DNA of 64,000 nt from Spongiibacter tropicus DSM 19543. GTDB lineage: Bacteria; Pseudomonadota; Gammaproteobacteria; Pseudomonadales; Spongiibacteraceae. Under the pieces are notes generated by a model. It did not search any database. It worked only from the letters and a program-made list of their open reading frames with translations, and was not told where the DNA came from. Below are positions 44,714 through 53,031 of the stretch, piece by piece. The translations under genes were made by a program, and so were the position numbers. How positions within the stretch are numbered: position 1 is the first letter of the stretch; every line of letters starts with the position of its first letter. The stretch spans positions 686,463-750,462 of the forward strand of contig NZ_ATUS01000001.1 in assembly GCF_000420325.1 (NCBI RefSeq), written 5' to 3'.

Positions 44714-46225
44714 ATGACCGCCAATAGCCATAGCAGCTACCCACTGACCGAGCGCTGCCTGGGCAGCGCGCCTCGGCTCGACGACAGCCCTGAATGGATC
44801 TATGACATCGACAACCCCTATTTACATGGGGTGTATGCACCAACAAACCACATTGATGTCAGCGCTACCGCACTGGAAGTAGAGGGTGAAATTCCCAAAG
44901 ATATGGACGGCGCCTATTTGCGTAATGGCCCCAATCCCCGCCAAAAGCCCAAGAACCCCTACCACCCCTTCGATGGTGACGGCTTTGTTCACGGCCTGTA
45001 CTTTCGCGACGGACAAGTCAGTTATCGCAACAGCCAGATTCAGACGGCTGCGCTCTTGCGTGAGCAGGAAGAAGGCCAGGCAGTATGGCCAGGCGTTATG
45101 GGGCCCTTTGACTTTTCACTGCCCGACTCCCCCATAAAAGACACGGCCAATACAGACATCATCTGGCACAACGGGCGGCTAATTGCGCTGTGGTATAACT
45201 CGGGGATCCCCTACACACTTGACCCCGTCACGCTTGAGAACCTCGGCCCTCTCGAGTCGCCGAGTACGCTATCGCGCAAAATGTCAGCGCATTCACGCGT
45301 CGACTGGCAAACCGGGGAAATGTTTTTCTTTGAATTTGGCGACGAGCCACCCTACATGACCTATGGCGTGCTCAATCCCGACGGCACACTGAAACATGAA
45401 AGCCCAATAGATTTGCCCGGACCACGCCTTCCCCACGAAATCAGTTTCACCGAAAACTATGCGGTGCTGCACGACCACCCGCTATTCCACGATATTAATG
45501 TGCTCAAACGGCACAATATGCGGGTCGTACACTTTCACCGTGATATGCCGACACGCTTTGGTTTGATTCCTCGGCTCGGCACGGAAGTACGATGGTTCGA
45601 ATGCGAGCCTTGCTATGTTCTGCACACCTCTAATGCCTGGGAAGATGGTGACTGGGTAGTAATCGATGGCAGCCGTTCGACCAACCCGATGCCTCAGGCC
45701 GACCCCAGCGAAGGCGCGCTGTCGCATATGCTGGCCTATATGCGCCTGGAGGCGAATAACTACCGGTGGCGCCTCAACCTGCGTACCGGCGAAGTGCGCG
45801 AGGGACCCATCTGCGACCTCAACTCAGAATTCAATAAGTCGAACCAGATCTTCCATGGCGTGAAAAGCCGCTACGCCTATCACCAAAAAATACCGCTGCT
45901 TGCCGATGGTGGTCACACACTGCGTTTTACCGGCCTGATCAAATACGACAATGAAACCGGACAACGCCAGGAGTGGGACTACGGCCCAGGCGTTTTCGGC
46001 AGCGAAGCTCCTTTCGTACCGAAGCGCGGCGCTGATCGCAGCAGTGAAGAAGACGACGGCTATGTAACGACGTTTATCACCGACACCAACAACTGGAGCT
46101 CACACTGTCTGGTGTTCGATGCCAAAGACATCACCCAAGGCCCCATTGCCAAAATCAAACTCCCTCACCGACTACCGGCAGGCTTCCACGGCTGGTGGGC
46201 GCGCGGCGAGGACATTTATCGCTGA
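44714..46225 (+). CDS. Carotenoid/stilbene-cleaving dioxygenase (carotenoid oxygenase family)
   Basis: 503 residues, seven-bladed propeller non-heme iron enzyme. GEIPKDMDGAYLRNGPNP is the family N-terminal block; the four iron His are visible in SAHSRVD (about 195), FTENYAVLHDHPLF (about 245), CYVLHTSNAWE (about 304) and AGFHGWWARG near the end. Sequence style (PFDGDGFVHGL, no membrane-binding leader) is nearer to bacterial lignostilbene/isoeugenol dioxygenases and apocarotenoid oxygenases than to plant NCEDs. It splits an alkene C=C bond with O2 to give two aldehydes or ketones. First gene of a three-gene operon with an esterase and a TBDR. Confidence 0.92.
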   Translation: MTANSHSSYPLTERCLGSAPRLDDSPEWIYDIDNPYLHGVYAPTNHIDVSATALEVEGEIPKDMDGAYLRNGPNPRQKPKNPYHPFDGDGFVHGLYFRDGQVSYRNSQIQTAALLREQEEGQAVWPGVMGPFDFSLPDSPIKDTANTDIIWHNGRLIALWYNSGIPYTLDPVTLENLGPLESPSTLSRKMSAHSRVDWQTGEMFFFEFGDEPPYMTYGVLNPDGTLKHESPIDLPGPRLPHEISFTENYAVLHDHPLFHDINVLKRHNMRVVHFHRDMPTRFGLIPRLGTEVRWFECEPCYVLHTSNAWEDGDWVVIDGSRSTNPMPQADPSEGALSHMLAYMRLEANNYRWRLNLRTGEVREGPICDLNSEFNKSNQIFHGVKSRYAYHQKIPLLADGGHTLRFTGLIKYDNETGQRQEWDYGPGVFGSEAPFVPKRGADRSSEEDDGYVTTFITDTNNWSSHCLVFDAKDITQGPIAKIKLPHRLPAGFHGWWARGEDIYR

Positions 46226-46275
46226 ACAACACGCTAGCCATATTCCAATAATAAAACCGTCAAGGCGTAGAAAGC

Positions 46276-47802
46276 ATGAACCTAAAACTCTCCCTCGCAG
46301 CGCTGGTTGCGGGGTTGGCGGCGAGCACCGTCGCGACAGCGCTTCCCCTTAATCCAGCCGATGCCGCTGCCCGTTGTCACGCGATAGAAGCACCGGGCAA
46401 CACACAGCTCGTTGAGCCGGGGCAATGGCAAACTGGCGGCGCACTGCCGCCACACTGTCAGCTTCGTGGACAAATCAATAAGCGCACCCGCTTCGAGCTG
46501 CGGCTGCCGCAGGACTGGAACGGCCGCTTTGTCATGGCCGGTTGTGGTGGCTTCTGCGGCAGCTTGCTTCCCGACAAACCCGGCTACTCCAATAGCATCA
46601 ATGCCGCCTTGAAAAAGGGATATGCCGCTATCAGTCACGACGGCGGACATCAGGGACAAAGCTGGGAAACTCAGTGGGCCTATAGCGACCCGGAGGCCCT
46701 TGAGTTATACGCGCATAAAGTTTTGCCCGTGGTAAGCGACGTCGGCCTTAGCTTAACAACGGCATTCTATGGCGAAGCTCCTCACCACCGTTATTTCTCG
46801 GGCTGCTCAAACGGCGGTCGACTGGGAATGATGGCCGCACAGCGCTACCCCGAGCTATTCGATGGTATTGCGGCGGGCGGTGCCATCTTCAGCCTTAGCG
46901 AGGTTGCCGGTAAATGGGGAAACTGGATGACCCGCCAGACCATGCACCAAGGCAAACCGGCATTGTCACGACAAAAAAATGCACTGCTCAAGCAAAGCGT
47001 CATCGAGCAGTGCGATCAGCTTGATGGTCAGCTCGATGGCATTATTTCAGCACCTAAGCGATGTCGGCCGGATTTCAGCGGGCTGCAATGTCAATCCAAT
47101 ACAACTGGGAAAGACTGTTTTAGCCAAGACGAAGTCATGCGGTTACAGCGGCTGTACAGCGGTAAACGAGATGACGGTACGCGCGTCACCGAAACCCTGG
47201 AACCGGGCGCCGAGCACTACACCGACATCTGGCTGTTTGGCGAAGACAATAAACCGGCCTGGGGACTCTCAGCATCGGCGGGCTATCGCAACCTGCTCTC
47301 GCAGGAATTATTCCAGCGCGAACACTCCGCCCCCCTCGATGCCCAGACGCTGCAGCAATGGGTCTCTACGTCGCGTCTACCTGCACTGCTTGATGCCGAT
47401 AACCCGGATCTGTCAGGCCTGCGCAATGCAGGAGGCAAATTATTTATCTATCACGGTTGGGCCGACCCGCTAATTATCCCACAGCCCATGCTGGACTATT
47501 ACCAGCGGGCGGCCGCGCACAGCGGTGGGGTTACAAAACTGGCAGATCACGCACGCCTGTTCATGGTTCCCGGTTGGGGCCACTGCTGGGAGCGCCCCGC
47601 CGATGCCCCCGACCAGTTTGATCCCTTGGAAATTGTCGCCAACTGGGTGGAGAACGGCGCTGCGCCCGATCACTTCATTGCCAGCCAGCTTGATAGCAAT
47701 GGTGAAATCCTACGGCAGCGTCCGGTTTGCGCCTATCCGCAGCAAGCGCGTCTGGTCGATAAAGACCAGCCGGAAAAAGTGGCGAGCTATCAGTGTCAGT
47801 AA
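46276..47802 (+). CDS. Tannase/feruloyl-esterase family hydrolase
   Basis: 508 residues with a signal peptide (MNLKLSLAALVAGLAASTVA, cut near 22). The nucleophile motif GCSNGGR is at residues 176-182 with Ser178; the acid is in HGWADPLIIP (Asp near 400) and the His in VPGWGHCWERP, framed by the CS-D-HC disulfide pattern typical of this family. Members hydrolyse esters of hydroxycinnamic or gallic acids, or polyester monomers. Exported, it would act in the periplasm on the imported compound before or after the dioxygenase step. Fifty bases separate it from the oxygenase gene. Confidence 0.92.
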   Translation: MNLKLSLAALVAGLAASTVATALPLNPADAAARCHAIEAPGNTQLVEPGQWQTGGALPPHCQLRGQINKRTRFELRLPQDWNGRFVMAGCGGFCGSLLPDKPGYSNSINAALKKGYAAISHDGGHQGQSWETQWAYSDPEALELYAHKVLPVVSDVGLSLTTAFYGEAPHHRYFSGCSNGGRLGMMAAQRYPELFDGIAAGGAIFSLSEVAGKWGNWMTRQTMHQGKPALSRQKNALLKQSVIEQCDQLDGQLDGIISAPKRCRPDFSGLQCQSNTTGKDCFSQDEVMRLQRLYSGKRDDGTRVTETLEPGAEHYTDIWLFGEDNKPAWGLSASAGYRNLLSQELFQREHSAPLDAQTLQQWVSTSRLPALLDADNPDLSGLRNAGGKLFIYHGWADPLIIPQPMLDYYQRAAAHSGGVTKLADHARLFMVPGWGHCWERPADAPDQFDPLEIVANWVENGAAPDHFIASQLDSNGEILRQRPVCAYPQQARLVDKDQPEKVASYQCQ

Positions 47803-47860
47803 CCCTTAGTAGAACGTTCTTTTGATCTAGCGATAACAATAAAGCACCGGAGAAAAATTG

Positions 47861-50164
47861 ATGTTTACACAGACTCATCACACGCTTAAAGCCTTGCCCG
47901 CAGCGCTGTTGGCCAGCGCGGTTATCAGCAGCAGTGCAGTAGCCGCGCAGCTTGAAGAGGTATTGGTTACCGCCGAAAAGAAATCGGCCAGTATTCAGGA
48001 TGTGCCTATGTCAGTCGCCGCAATTGCCGGCGACGATGTTGGCATGGGTAAAGTCACCGAGATGAATGATGTCGCTCTGAAGACCCCCGGCATGTCATTT
48101 ACCCAGTTCAACCTCGGGGAACCCCGTGTCTACATTCGCGGCATCGGCAACAGCTCCGATTCAGCGGCCAGCGATTCGGCTGTCGGTATTTTTATCGATG
48201 AAATCTATATCGGCCGGGCGGGTGGCAGTGGCTTCGACCTCTTCGATCTGGAACGCATCGAGATTCTGAAGGGACCGCAGGGTACTCTCTACGGCAAAAA
48301 CACCAACGGTGGCGCCATCAACTTTATTACCAGCCGCCCGGACTACGAGCCGATGAGCAAGCTCAGTTTCACTGCCGGAAATAAGGGCTTGTTTCATGCC
48401 CAAGCACTGGTGACCGGCGGACTGACCGATACCATCGCAGGCAAGTTGAGCGTGGCCAGCAAGCAGCGCGATGGCTTTCAGAAGAACGTCATTCGCCCCT
48501 CAGACGTAACCGTCGATACCAATCTGAGTAACAGCCCGATTATCGGCAACTCCCAGGGAGCGAAAGGCGGCGGCGATGAGCTGGGCGATATTGAGAGCGT
48601 CAATGTGCGCGGACAGCTGCTGTTTGACCTCAGCGATACCACCATGCTGTTACTGAGCGCCGATTATTCCAAAGACGAAACCAACGGCAACTGCAGCCAC
48701 CTGTTGGATTTATCGGCGGGCGTTATGGGCACTGGCGCGCTGTGGCAAGCGGGGGTCGATAGCCTATCGCCCGCCTATCGCAGCAATATTCGTAACTGCG
48801 CCTCTCAGTTTGATACCGGCCAGGAGCGCGAAGTCCAGGGGGTAAGCGCCCGCATCGAGCACGGTTTCGCTTGGGCAGACCTGCTTTCAATTACCGCCTG
48901 GCGCGCCAGCGATGTCTTTCATGTGGATGATTTGACCAGCCTGCCGCTGACTGACATTAACGTCGCGAACTCGGTGCCCGAAAATGTCATCAATGGCGCC
49001 GAAGAAAGCGCCTCACAGTTTTCACAAGAGTTCCGGCTGAGCGGCACTCACAATAATATCGACTGGATTACCGGTATCTTTTACATGCAGGAAGATGTGG
49101 AGCGCGACGAGCAATTCTACACCCGCTACAACGCGGCGCTGAGTGGCGGCCTCGGCCTCGCGCCGGAAGGGAATGTGCTGTTCCTGCAGGACAACACCAC
49201 AACCAGTCTGGCCGTCTATGGGCAGGCGGACTGGCACGTCGACAACTGGACTTTCACCTATGGCCTGCGCTGGAGCATGGATGAAAAAGAGATTACCCAG
49301 GATGCCAAAGACCTGCTCGGTACTGGCATGCCAACCGGTGTTCCGCTGATTTTGCCGGAATTCCCCACGGCCGTTAAAGGAAAAGAGGATTGGGAAGAAA
49401 TAACGCACAAAGCGTCTGTGAACTACCGTTTTGGTGAAGATGCGATGGTATACCTTACCTATTCCGAAGGTTTTAAAAGCGGCGCCTTCCCCTCACAGAC
49501 GAACTTGCCGGAAAACGCCACGAAAACCGTCGATCCCGAATTTGTGGAAAATATCGAAGTTGGACTGAAATCGACCTGGTTCGACAGCCGCCTGCAATTC
49601 AACATTGCCTATTACGATATCGACTACGACAATCTGCAGGTCTTTGAGCTGACTCCAACACTGTTGCTGGTACTCAATAGTGCCCAGGCCGAGTCTTCTG
49701 GCTTCGAGACCAGCATCGCTCTCGCCGCATCGGAACGCCTGACGCTCAGCGCCAACTACAACCATGGGAAAGCTCGCTACGAAGACTTTGTTACGGCGGG
49801 AGGCAGTGATTACAGCGGCAACCAGCTACAGTGGTCACCCGATCGCTCGGGAAGCGTGGACGCCGACTACACCCTGCCCCTGCGTGGCGGTTCAAGGTTG
49901 GACTTCAACGTCAACTATTCCTGGAAAGACGATTACTACACAGCCGCCAGCAACGCTGACGTTACCAAGCAGAAATCGCTATCCAACCTGGGCGTCTCAG
50001 CAGGCTGGACCAGTTCGGATGAGTCACTGTCTGTTCGTCTCTGGGGTAAGAACCTGGGGGACAAAGCGCAGACGCAAAATGTCGTTGTCGACCCAACGGG
50101 TATTACCTCCAACAAATTCGGTGACCCGACGACCTACGGCATTACCGTCAGCAAAACCTTTTAA
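47861..50164 (+). CDS. TonB-dependent receptor (oxygenase cluster)
   Basis: 767 residues from the ATG at 47861, with CGGAG eight bases before it (a TTG lies one codon earlier). Signal peptide to about 29; TonB box region LEEVLVTAEKKSASIQDVPM; plug with RVYIRGIGNSSDSAASDSAV and LERIEILKGPQGTLYGKNT; barrel ending YGITVSKTF with terminal Phe. It belongs to the same TBDR class as the receptor at 36.9 kb. It closes the operon and is followed by a strong terminator; it probably imports the compound cleaved by the oxygenase and esterase. Confidence 0.94.
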   Translation: MFTQTHHTLKALPAALLASAVISSSAVAAQLEEVLVTAEKKSASIQDVPMSVAAIAGDDVGMGKVTEMNDVALKTPGMSFTQFNLGEPRVYIRGIGNSSDSAASDSAVGIFIDEIYIGRAGGSGFDLFDLERIEILKGPQGTLYGKNTNGGAINFITSRPDYEPMSKLSFTAGNKGLFHAQALVTGGLTDTIAGKLSVASKQRDGFQKNVIRPSDVTVDTNLSNSPIIGNSQGAKGGGDELGDIESVNVRGQLLFDLSDTTMLLLSADYSKDETNGNCSHLLDLSAGVMGTGALWQAGVDSLSPAYRSNIRNCASQFDTGQEREVQGVSARIEHGFAWADLLSITAWRASDVFHVDDLTSLPLTDINVANSVPENVINGAEESASQFSQEFRLSGTHNNIDWITGIFYMQEDVERDEQFYTRYNAALSGGLGLAPEGNVLFLQDNTTTSLAVYGQADWHVDNWTFTYGLRWSMDEKEITQDAKDLLGTGMPTGVPLILPEFPTAVKGKEDWEEITHKASVNYRFGEDAMVYLTYSEGFKSGAFPSQTNLPENATKTVDPEFVENIEVGLKSTWFDSRLQFNIAYYDIDYDNLQVFELTPTLLLVLNSAQAESSGFETSIALAASERLTLSANYNHGKARYEDFVTAGGSDYSGNQLQWSPDRSGSVDADYTLPLRGGSRLDFNVNYSWKDDYYTAASNADVTKQKSLSNLGVSAGWTSSDESLSVRLWGKNLGDKAQTQNVVVDPTGITSNKFGDPTTYGITVSKTF

Positions 50165-50186
50165 CATCGCCTGAGACGCACCTTAT

Positions 50187-50211
50187 GCCGCAGCCATTGC
50201 TGCGGCTTTTT
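50187..50211 (+). terminator. Strong rho-independent terminator of the oxygenase operon
   Basis: An 8-bp perfect stem GCCGCAGC, loop CATT, GCTGCGGC, followed by TTTTT, 23 bases after the receptor stop. Confidence 0.9.
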
Positions 50212-50259
50212 CCGAATAGACAGAACGGAGCGGCTGCGCCGACAAGAACACCCTCTGCG

Positions 50260-51177
50260 TTATCGGAAACGAACTTCGTCGGTCCTGGGCACAGTATGGC
50301 AGCCACTGCAAATCACATCGGTCGCCAGCTCATTGCCGCAGGGACGATGAACCAGAGTAAGAGGGTGTTTGACCTTTGGCAGCCACTCGAGCACCCACTG
50401 ACGCAGCGCCATGGTCAGCGGGTAAAGAGCTTTGCCTTTTTCAGTGAGGTGATACTCATAGCGCGGCGGATTACTGCGGTACTCCTCACGGGAGAAGATG
50501 CCAGTATCAACCAGCAACTTAAGCCGGTCGGCGAGGATATTCGTCGCCACACCGAGCTGTTGGCGGAAATCGTCGTAGCGGCTCAAACCAACAAACGCCA
50601 TCGCCATTAACAACAACGTCCAGCGGTCACCGATAATATCAGTGATATGTCCGAGCATTTGATCGCCACTGCCACGGGTTCGACGCTGACTGCCAATTTC
50701 CGTGAGACTGCCAGTTGGCGCCCCCTGCGGCGAGGCATTCACGACCCGCTCGACATCATCGTAGTGCAGAGGCTCGCCACAATGCCGGCACACGGCCAAT
50801 GGCCGCAATTGATGGCCCTCACCAAACGCGTGCCAGAGCTGCGTGGGCAGCTCCGCATCGTTTGCGTCGGCCCATTCGGTTTCCCATTGCCAGATCAGCA
50901 GCGCCCAGGGATAAAGCGCCAAGCCTTTCCCCGTCAGGCGATATTCATAGCGCAGCGGCGATGTCTGATAGGGGTTTTTATAAAGAATGCCATTGGCGAC
51001 CAGAGTCTCCAGGCGGCTGCTCAAGCTGCCGCGCGACGCCCCGGTCCGTCGGCGAAATTCATCGAAGCGATGCTGCCCCAGGAAGGTCTCCCTAAGGATC
51101 AGGATAGTCCAGCGATCCCCGAGAATATTTAATCCTCGGGCAACAGGGTTAGACAGTAATTGTTGGGCAGCTTGCAT
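50260..51177 (-). CDS. Tandem HxlR-family transcriptional regulator
   Basis: 305 residues, nearly three times a usual HxlR protein (about 110-130). Two winged-helix HxlR domains are fused: residues about 10-115 (NILGDRWTILILRETFLG, RRTGASRGSLSSRLETLVANG, YRLTGKGLALYPWALLIWQW) and about 175-275 (DIIGDRWTLLLMAMAFVGLS, LGVATNILADRLKLLVDTG, YHLTEKGKALYPLTMALRQW). Each is followed by a Cys motif: CRHCGEPL after the first, and C-x9-C-x2-C (CGNELATDVICSGC) after the second, suggesting bound zinc or a thiol sensor. A fused dimer would bind a two-half-site operator as a monomer. It is divergent from the aldehyde dehydrogenase operon. Confidence 0.9.
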   Translation of the reverse strand: MQAAQQLLSNPVARGLNILGDRWTILILRETFLGQHRFDEFRRRTGASRGSLSSRLETLVANGILYKNPYQTSPLRYEYRLTGKGLALYPWALLIWQWETEWADANDAELPTQLWHAFGEGHQLRPLAVCRHCGEPLHYDDVERVVNASPQGAPTGSLTEIGSQRRTRGSGDQMLGHITDIIGDRWTLLLMAMAFVGLSRYDDFRQQLGVATNILADRLKLLVDTGIFSREEYRSNPPRYEYHLTEKGKALYPLTMALRQWVLEWLPKVKHPLTLVHRPCGNELATDVICSGCHTVPRTDEVRFR

Positions 51178-51257
51178 GCAGCGAACACTACAACAAAAGT
51201 CGCTAGCGATAAATAAAAAACCGCATTGACTGGCTTGCCGAAGATTACTACAGCCTG

Positions 51258-51276
51258 TTAGTCTAATAACAAAAGT
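51258..51276. promoter_or_regulatory. Candidate HxlR operator, copy 2 (TTAG-T-CTAA plus adjacent box)
   Basis: TTAGTCTAA (51258-51266) lies between the HxlR gene and the aldehyde dehydrogenase operon. Overlapping it, AATAACAAAAGT (51265-51276) is the exact complement of ACTTTTGTTATT at 44432-44443 in the other regulatory region. Both shared elements point to one regulator acting on the two regions. Confidence 0.5.
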
Positions 51277-51345
51277 TACAATAAAACACGGCGCGACGAG
51301 GCGTTGTAAATATCCGGTTCAATACCCCCGATAAGAGAAATAATC

Positions 51346-53022
51346 ATGAACAACTGGTTTACCCAACACCAAGCGACGCTGAATAAAGCCTTGGATGCCT
51401 GTGAAAAGCGCTATGCCTGGACCGCCTATACTGAAAGTCCGAGCAGTAAAATACACGGCAGCGAAAAACCCGCCGCTGGGAAAGCTCGCTTTGAAGCGAT
51501 GCTCGGACAAGCCTACCCGCTGCAACAGACGGGAGAACGCGGCAGAATCGGGGCAGAGATCTCACCGTACACGCGCCAGGCGCTGGGCGTTAGCTATCCA
51601 GACGTCGATATCGACAGCCTGTTCAATGCGATTACCGACGCCCAGCCCGCTTGGCGGGATGCCAACATCGAAACCCGTATGGGCGTTTGTTTGGAAATAT
51701 TGGAGCGCTGCGCCAAGCAACTTTTTGAGAACGCTCATGCCACCATGCATACCGCCGGTCAGAGCTACATCATGGCGTTTGCAGGCAGCGGCGCGAATGC
51801 ACTGGATCGCGGCCTTGAAGCGCTGGCCTACGCGTATAAAGCAATGCGCGATGTGCCCGAACGGGCCGAATGGGAACGGGCTTTTGGCAGCGATGGCGCC
51901 GCCAAACTCAGCAAACAGTACCGGCTTATGCCACGCGGTATAGCGGTCAATATTTGCTGCGCCACCTTCCCGCTCTGGAACGGCTACCCCGCCCTATTCG
52001 CCAGTTTAGCCACGGGTAATCCGGTCGTGTTTAAACCACATCCCAATGCCATTCTTCCAGTAGCGATGGTGGTGAGCGTTTGCCAACAGGTGCTCGCTGA
52101 AGCGGGTTTCGATACGCATCTTGTTACCCTGGTTGCAGATACCCGCGACCAACCCGCCACGATGAAGCTATTGGAACACCCAAAAACCGCCATCATCGAT
52201 TTTACGGGCAGCCCGAAGTTTGGCAGCTGGATAGAACAACACTGCCGCCGCGCCCTGGTGTTCACCGAAACGGCCGGCTGCAACTCGGTCATAATCGAAT
52301 CCACCAATGACTTTGACGGTATGTGCAAGGCCATTGCCCATTCTCTTTGCCAGGCCTCCGCGCAAATGTGTACCAGTGTTCAGAACATTCACATTCCCGC
52401 CGGCGGCATTCGCGTTAACGGCGACCACATCAGCTTCGACACCGTTGTGCAGGGGCTGATTGACGCCGTCGATACGCACCTAGCCAACGCCGCATTCCTT
52501 TGCGGCACCCTGGTCAGCGACGATATTTACCAAACGCTGAAGCGGATGCGCCAACAAGGTGCAGAGCGCGGATATATTCGCCGGGATAGCGGCCCGTATG
52601 CGCATCCGGAGTTCCCGAATGCCCGAACTGCCACTCCCTTAATGATCGAGGTGACCGAGCAGGAACGCGATATGTACCGCAACGAATTTTTCGGTCCGAT
52701 CTCCTTTCTTATCAAAGGCGAGAGTATCCACAGTTGCCTGACGGATGCGACCGGGAACGTAAGAGATTGCGGCGCGATTACCTCACATGTGTATTCAACC
52801 GATCCGGCCTTTTTGGCAGAGGCACAAGACGCCTACAACGAAGCCGGAGCCTCGGTTGCCTGCAACCTTATGGGGATGCCGATCAACTTCGCCGCCGCCT
52901 ACAGTGACTACCACGTGACCGGCCTTAATCCGGCGGGCAATGCTTGCCTGACCGACCTCGCGTTTGTCGCCAGTCGATTCCGCATTGTGCAACGCAAAAT
53001 CATGCAGACGAAAACAGACTGA
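51346..53022 (+). CDS. PaaN-like aldehyde dehydrogenase
   Basis: 558 residues, of the PaaN (phenylacetic acid degradation) subgroup of aldehyde dehydrogenases. AWRDANIETRMGVCLEILER and MPRGIAVNICCATFPLWNGYP are group-typical; FTGSPKFGSW is the NAD loop; catalytic Glu308 is in FTETAGC and the nucleophile Cys342 is in SAQMCTSVQ. There is no hydratase domain. In the PaaN-associated pathways such enzymes oxidise ring-opened aldehydes; no PaaA-E epoxidase genes are here, so its substrate may instead be an aldehyde from the carotenoid-oxygenase cleavage. First gene of a four-gene operon. Confidence 0.88.
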   Translation: MNNWFTQHQATLNKALDACEKRYAWTAYTESPSSKIHGSEKPAAGKARFEAMLGQAYPLQQTGERGRIGAEISPYTRQALGVSYPDVDIDSLFNAITDAQPAWRDANIETRMGVCLEILERCAKQLFENAHATMHTAGQSYIMAFAGSGANALDRGLEALAYAYKAMRDVPERAEWERAFGSDGAAKLSKQYRLMPRGIAVNICCATFPLWNGYPALFASLATGNPVVFKPHPNAILPVAMVVSVCQQVLAEAGFDTHLVTLVADTRDQPATMKLLEHPKTAIIDFTGSPKFGSWIEQHCRRALVFTETAGCNSVIIESTNDFDGMCKAIAHSLCQASAQMCTSVQNIHIPAGGIRVNGDHISFDTVVQGLIDAVDTHLANAAFLCGTLVSDDIYQTLKRMRQQGAERGYIRRDSGPYAHPEFPNARTATPLMIEVTEQERDMYRNEFFGPISFLIKGESIHSCLTDATGNVRDCGAITSHVYSTDPAFLAEAQDAYNEAGASVACNLMGMPINFAAAYSDYHVTGLNPAGNACLTDLAFVASRFRIVQRKIMQTKTD

Positions 53023-53031
53023 GGCAAGGCA

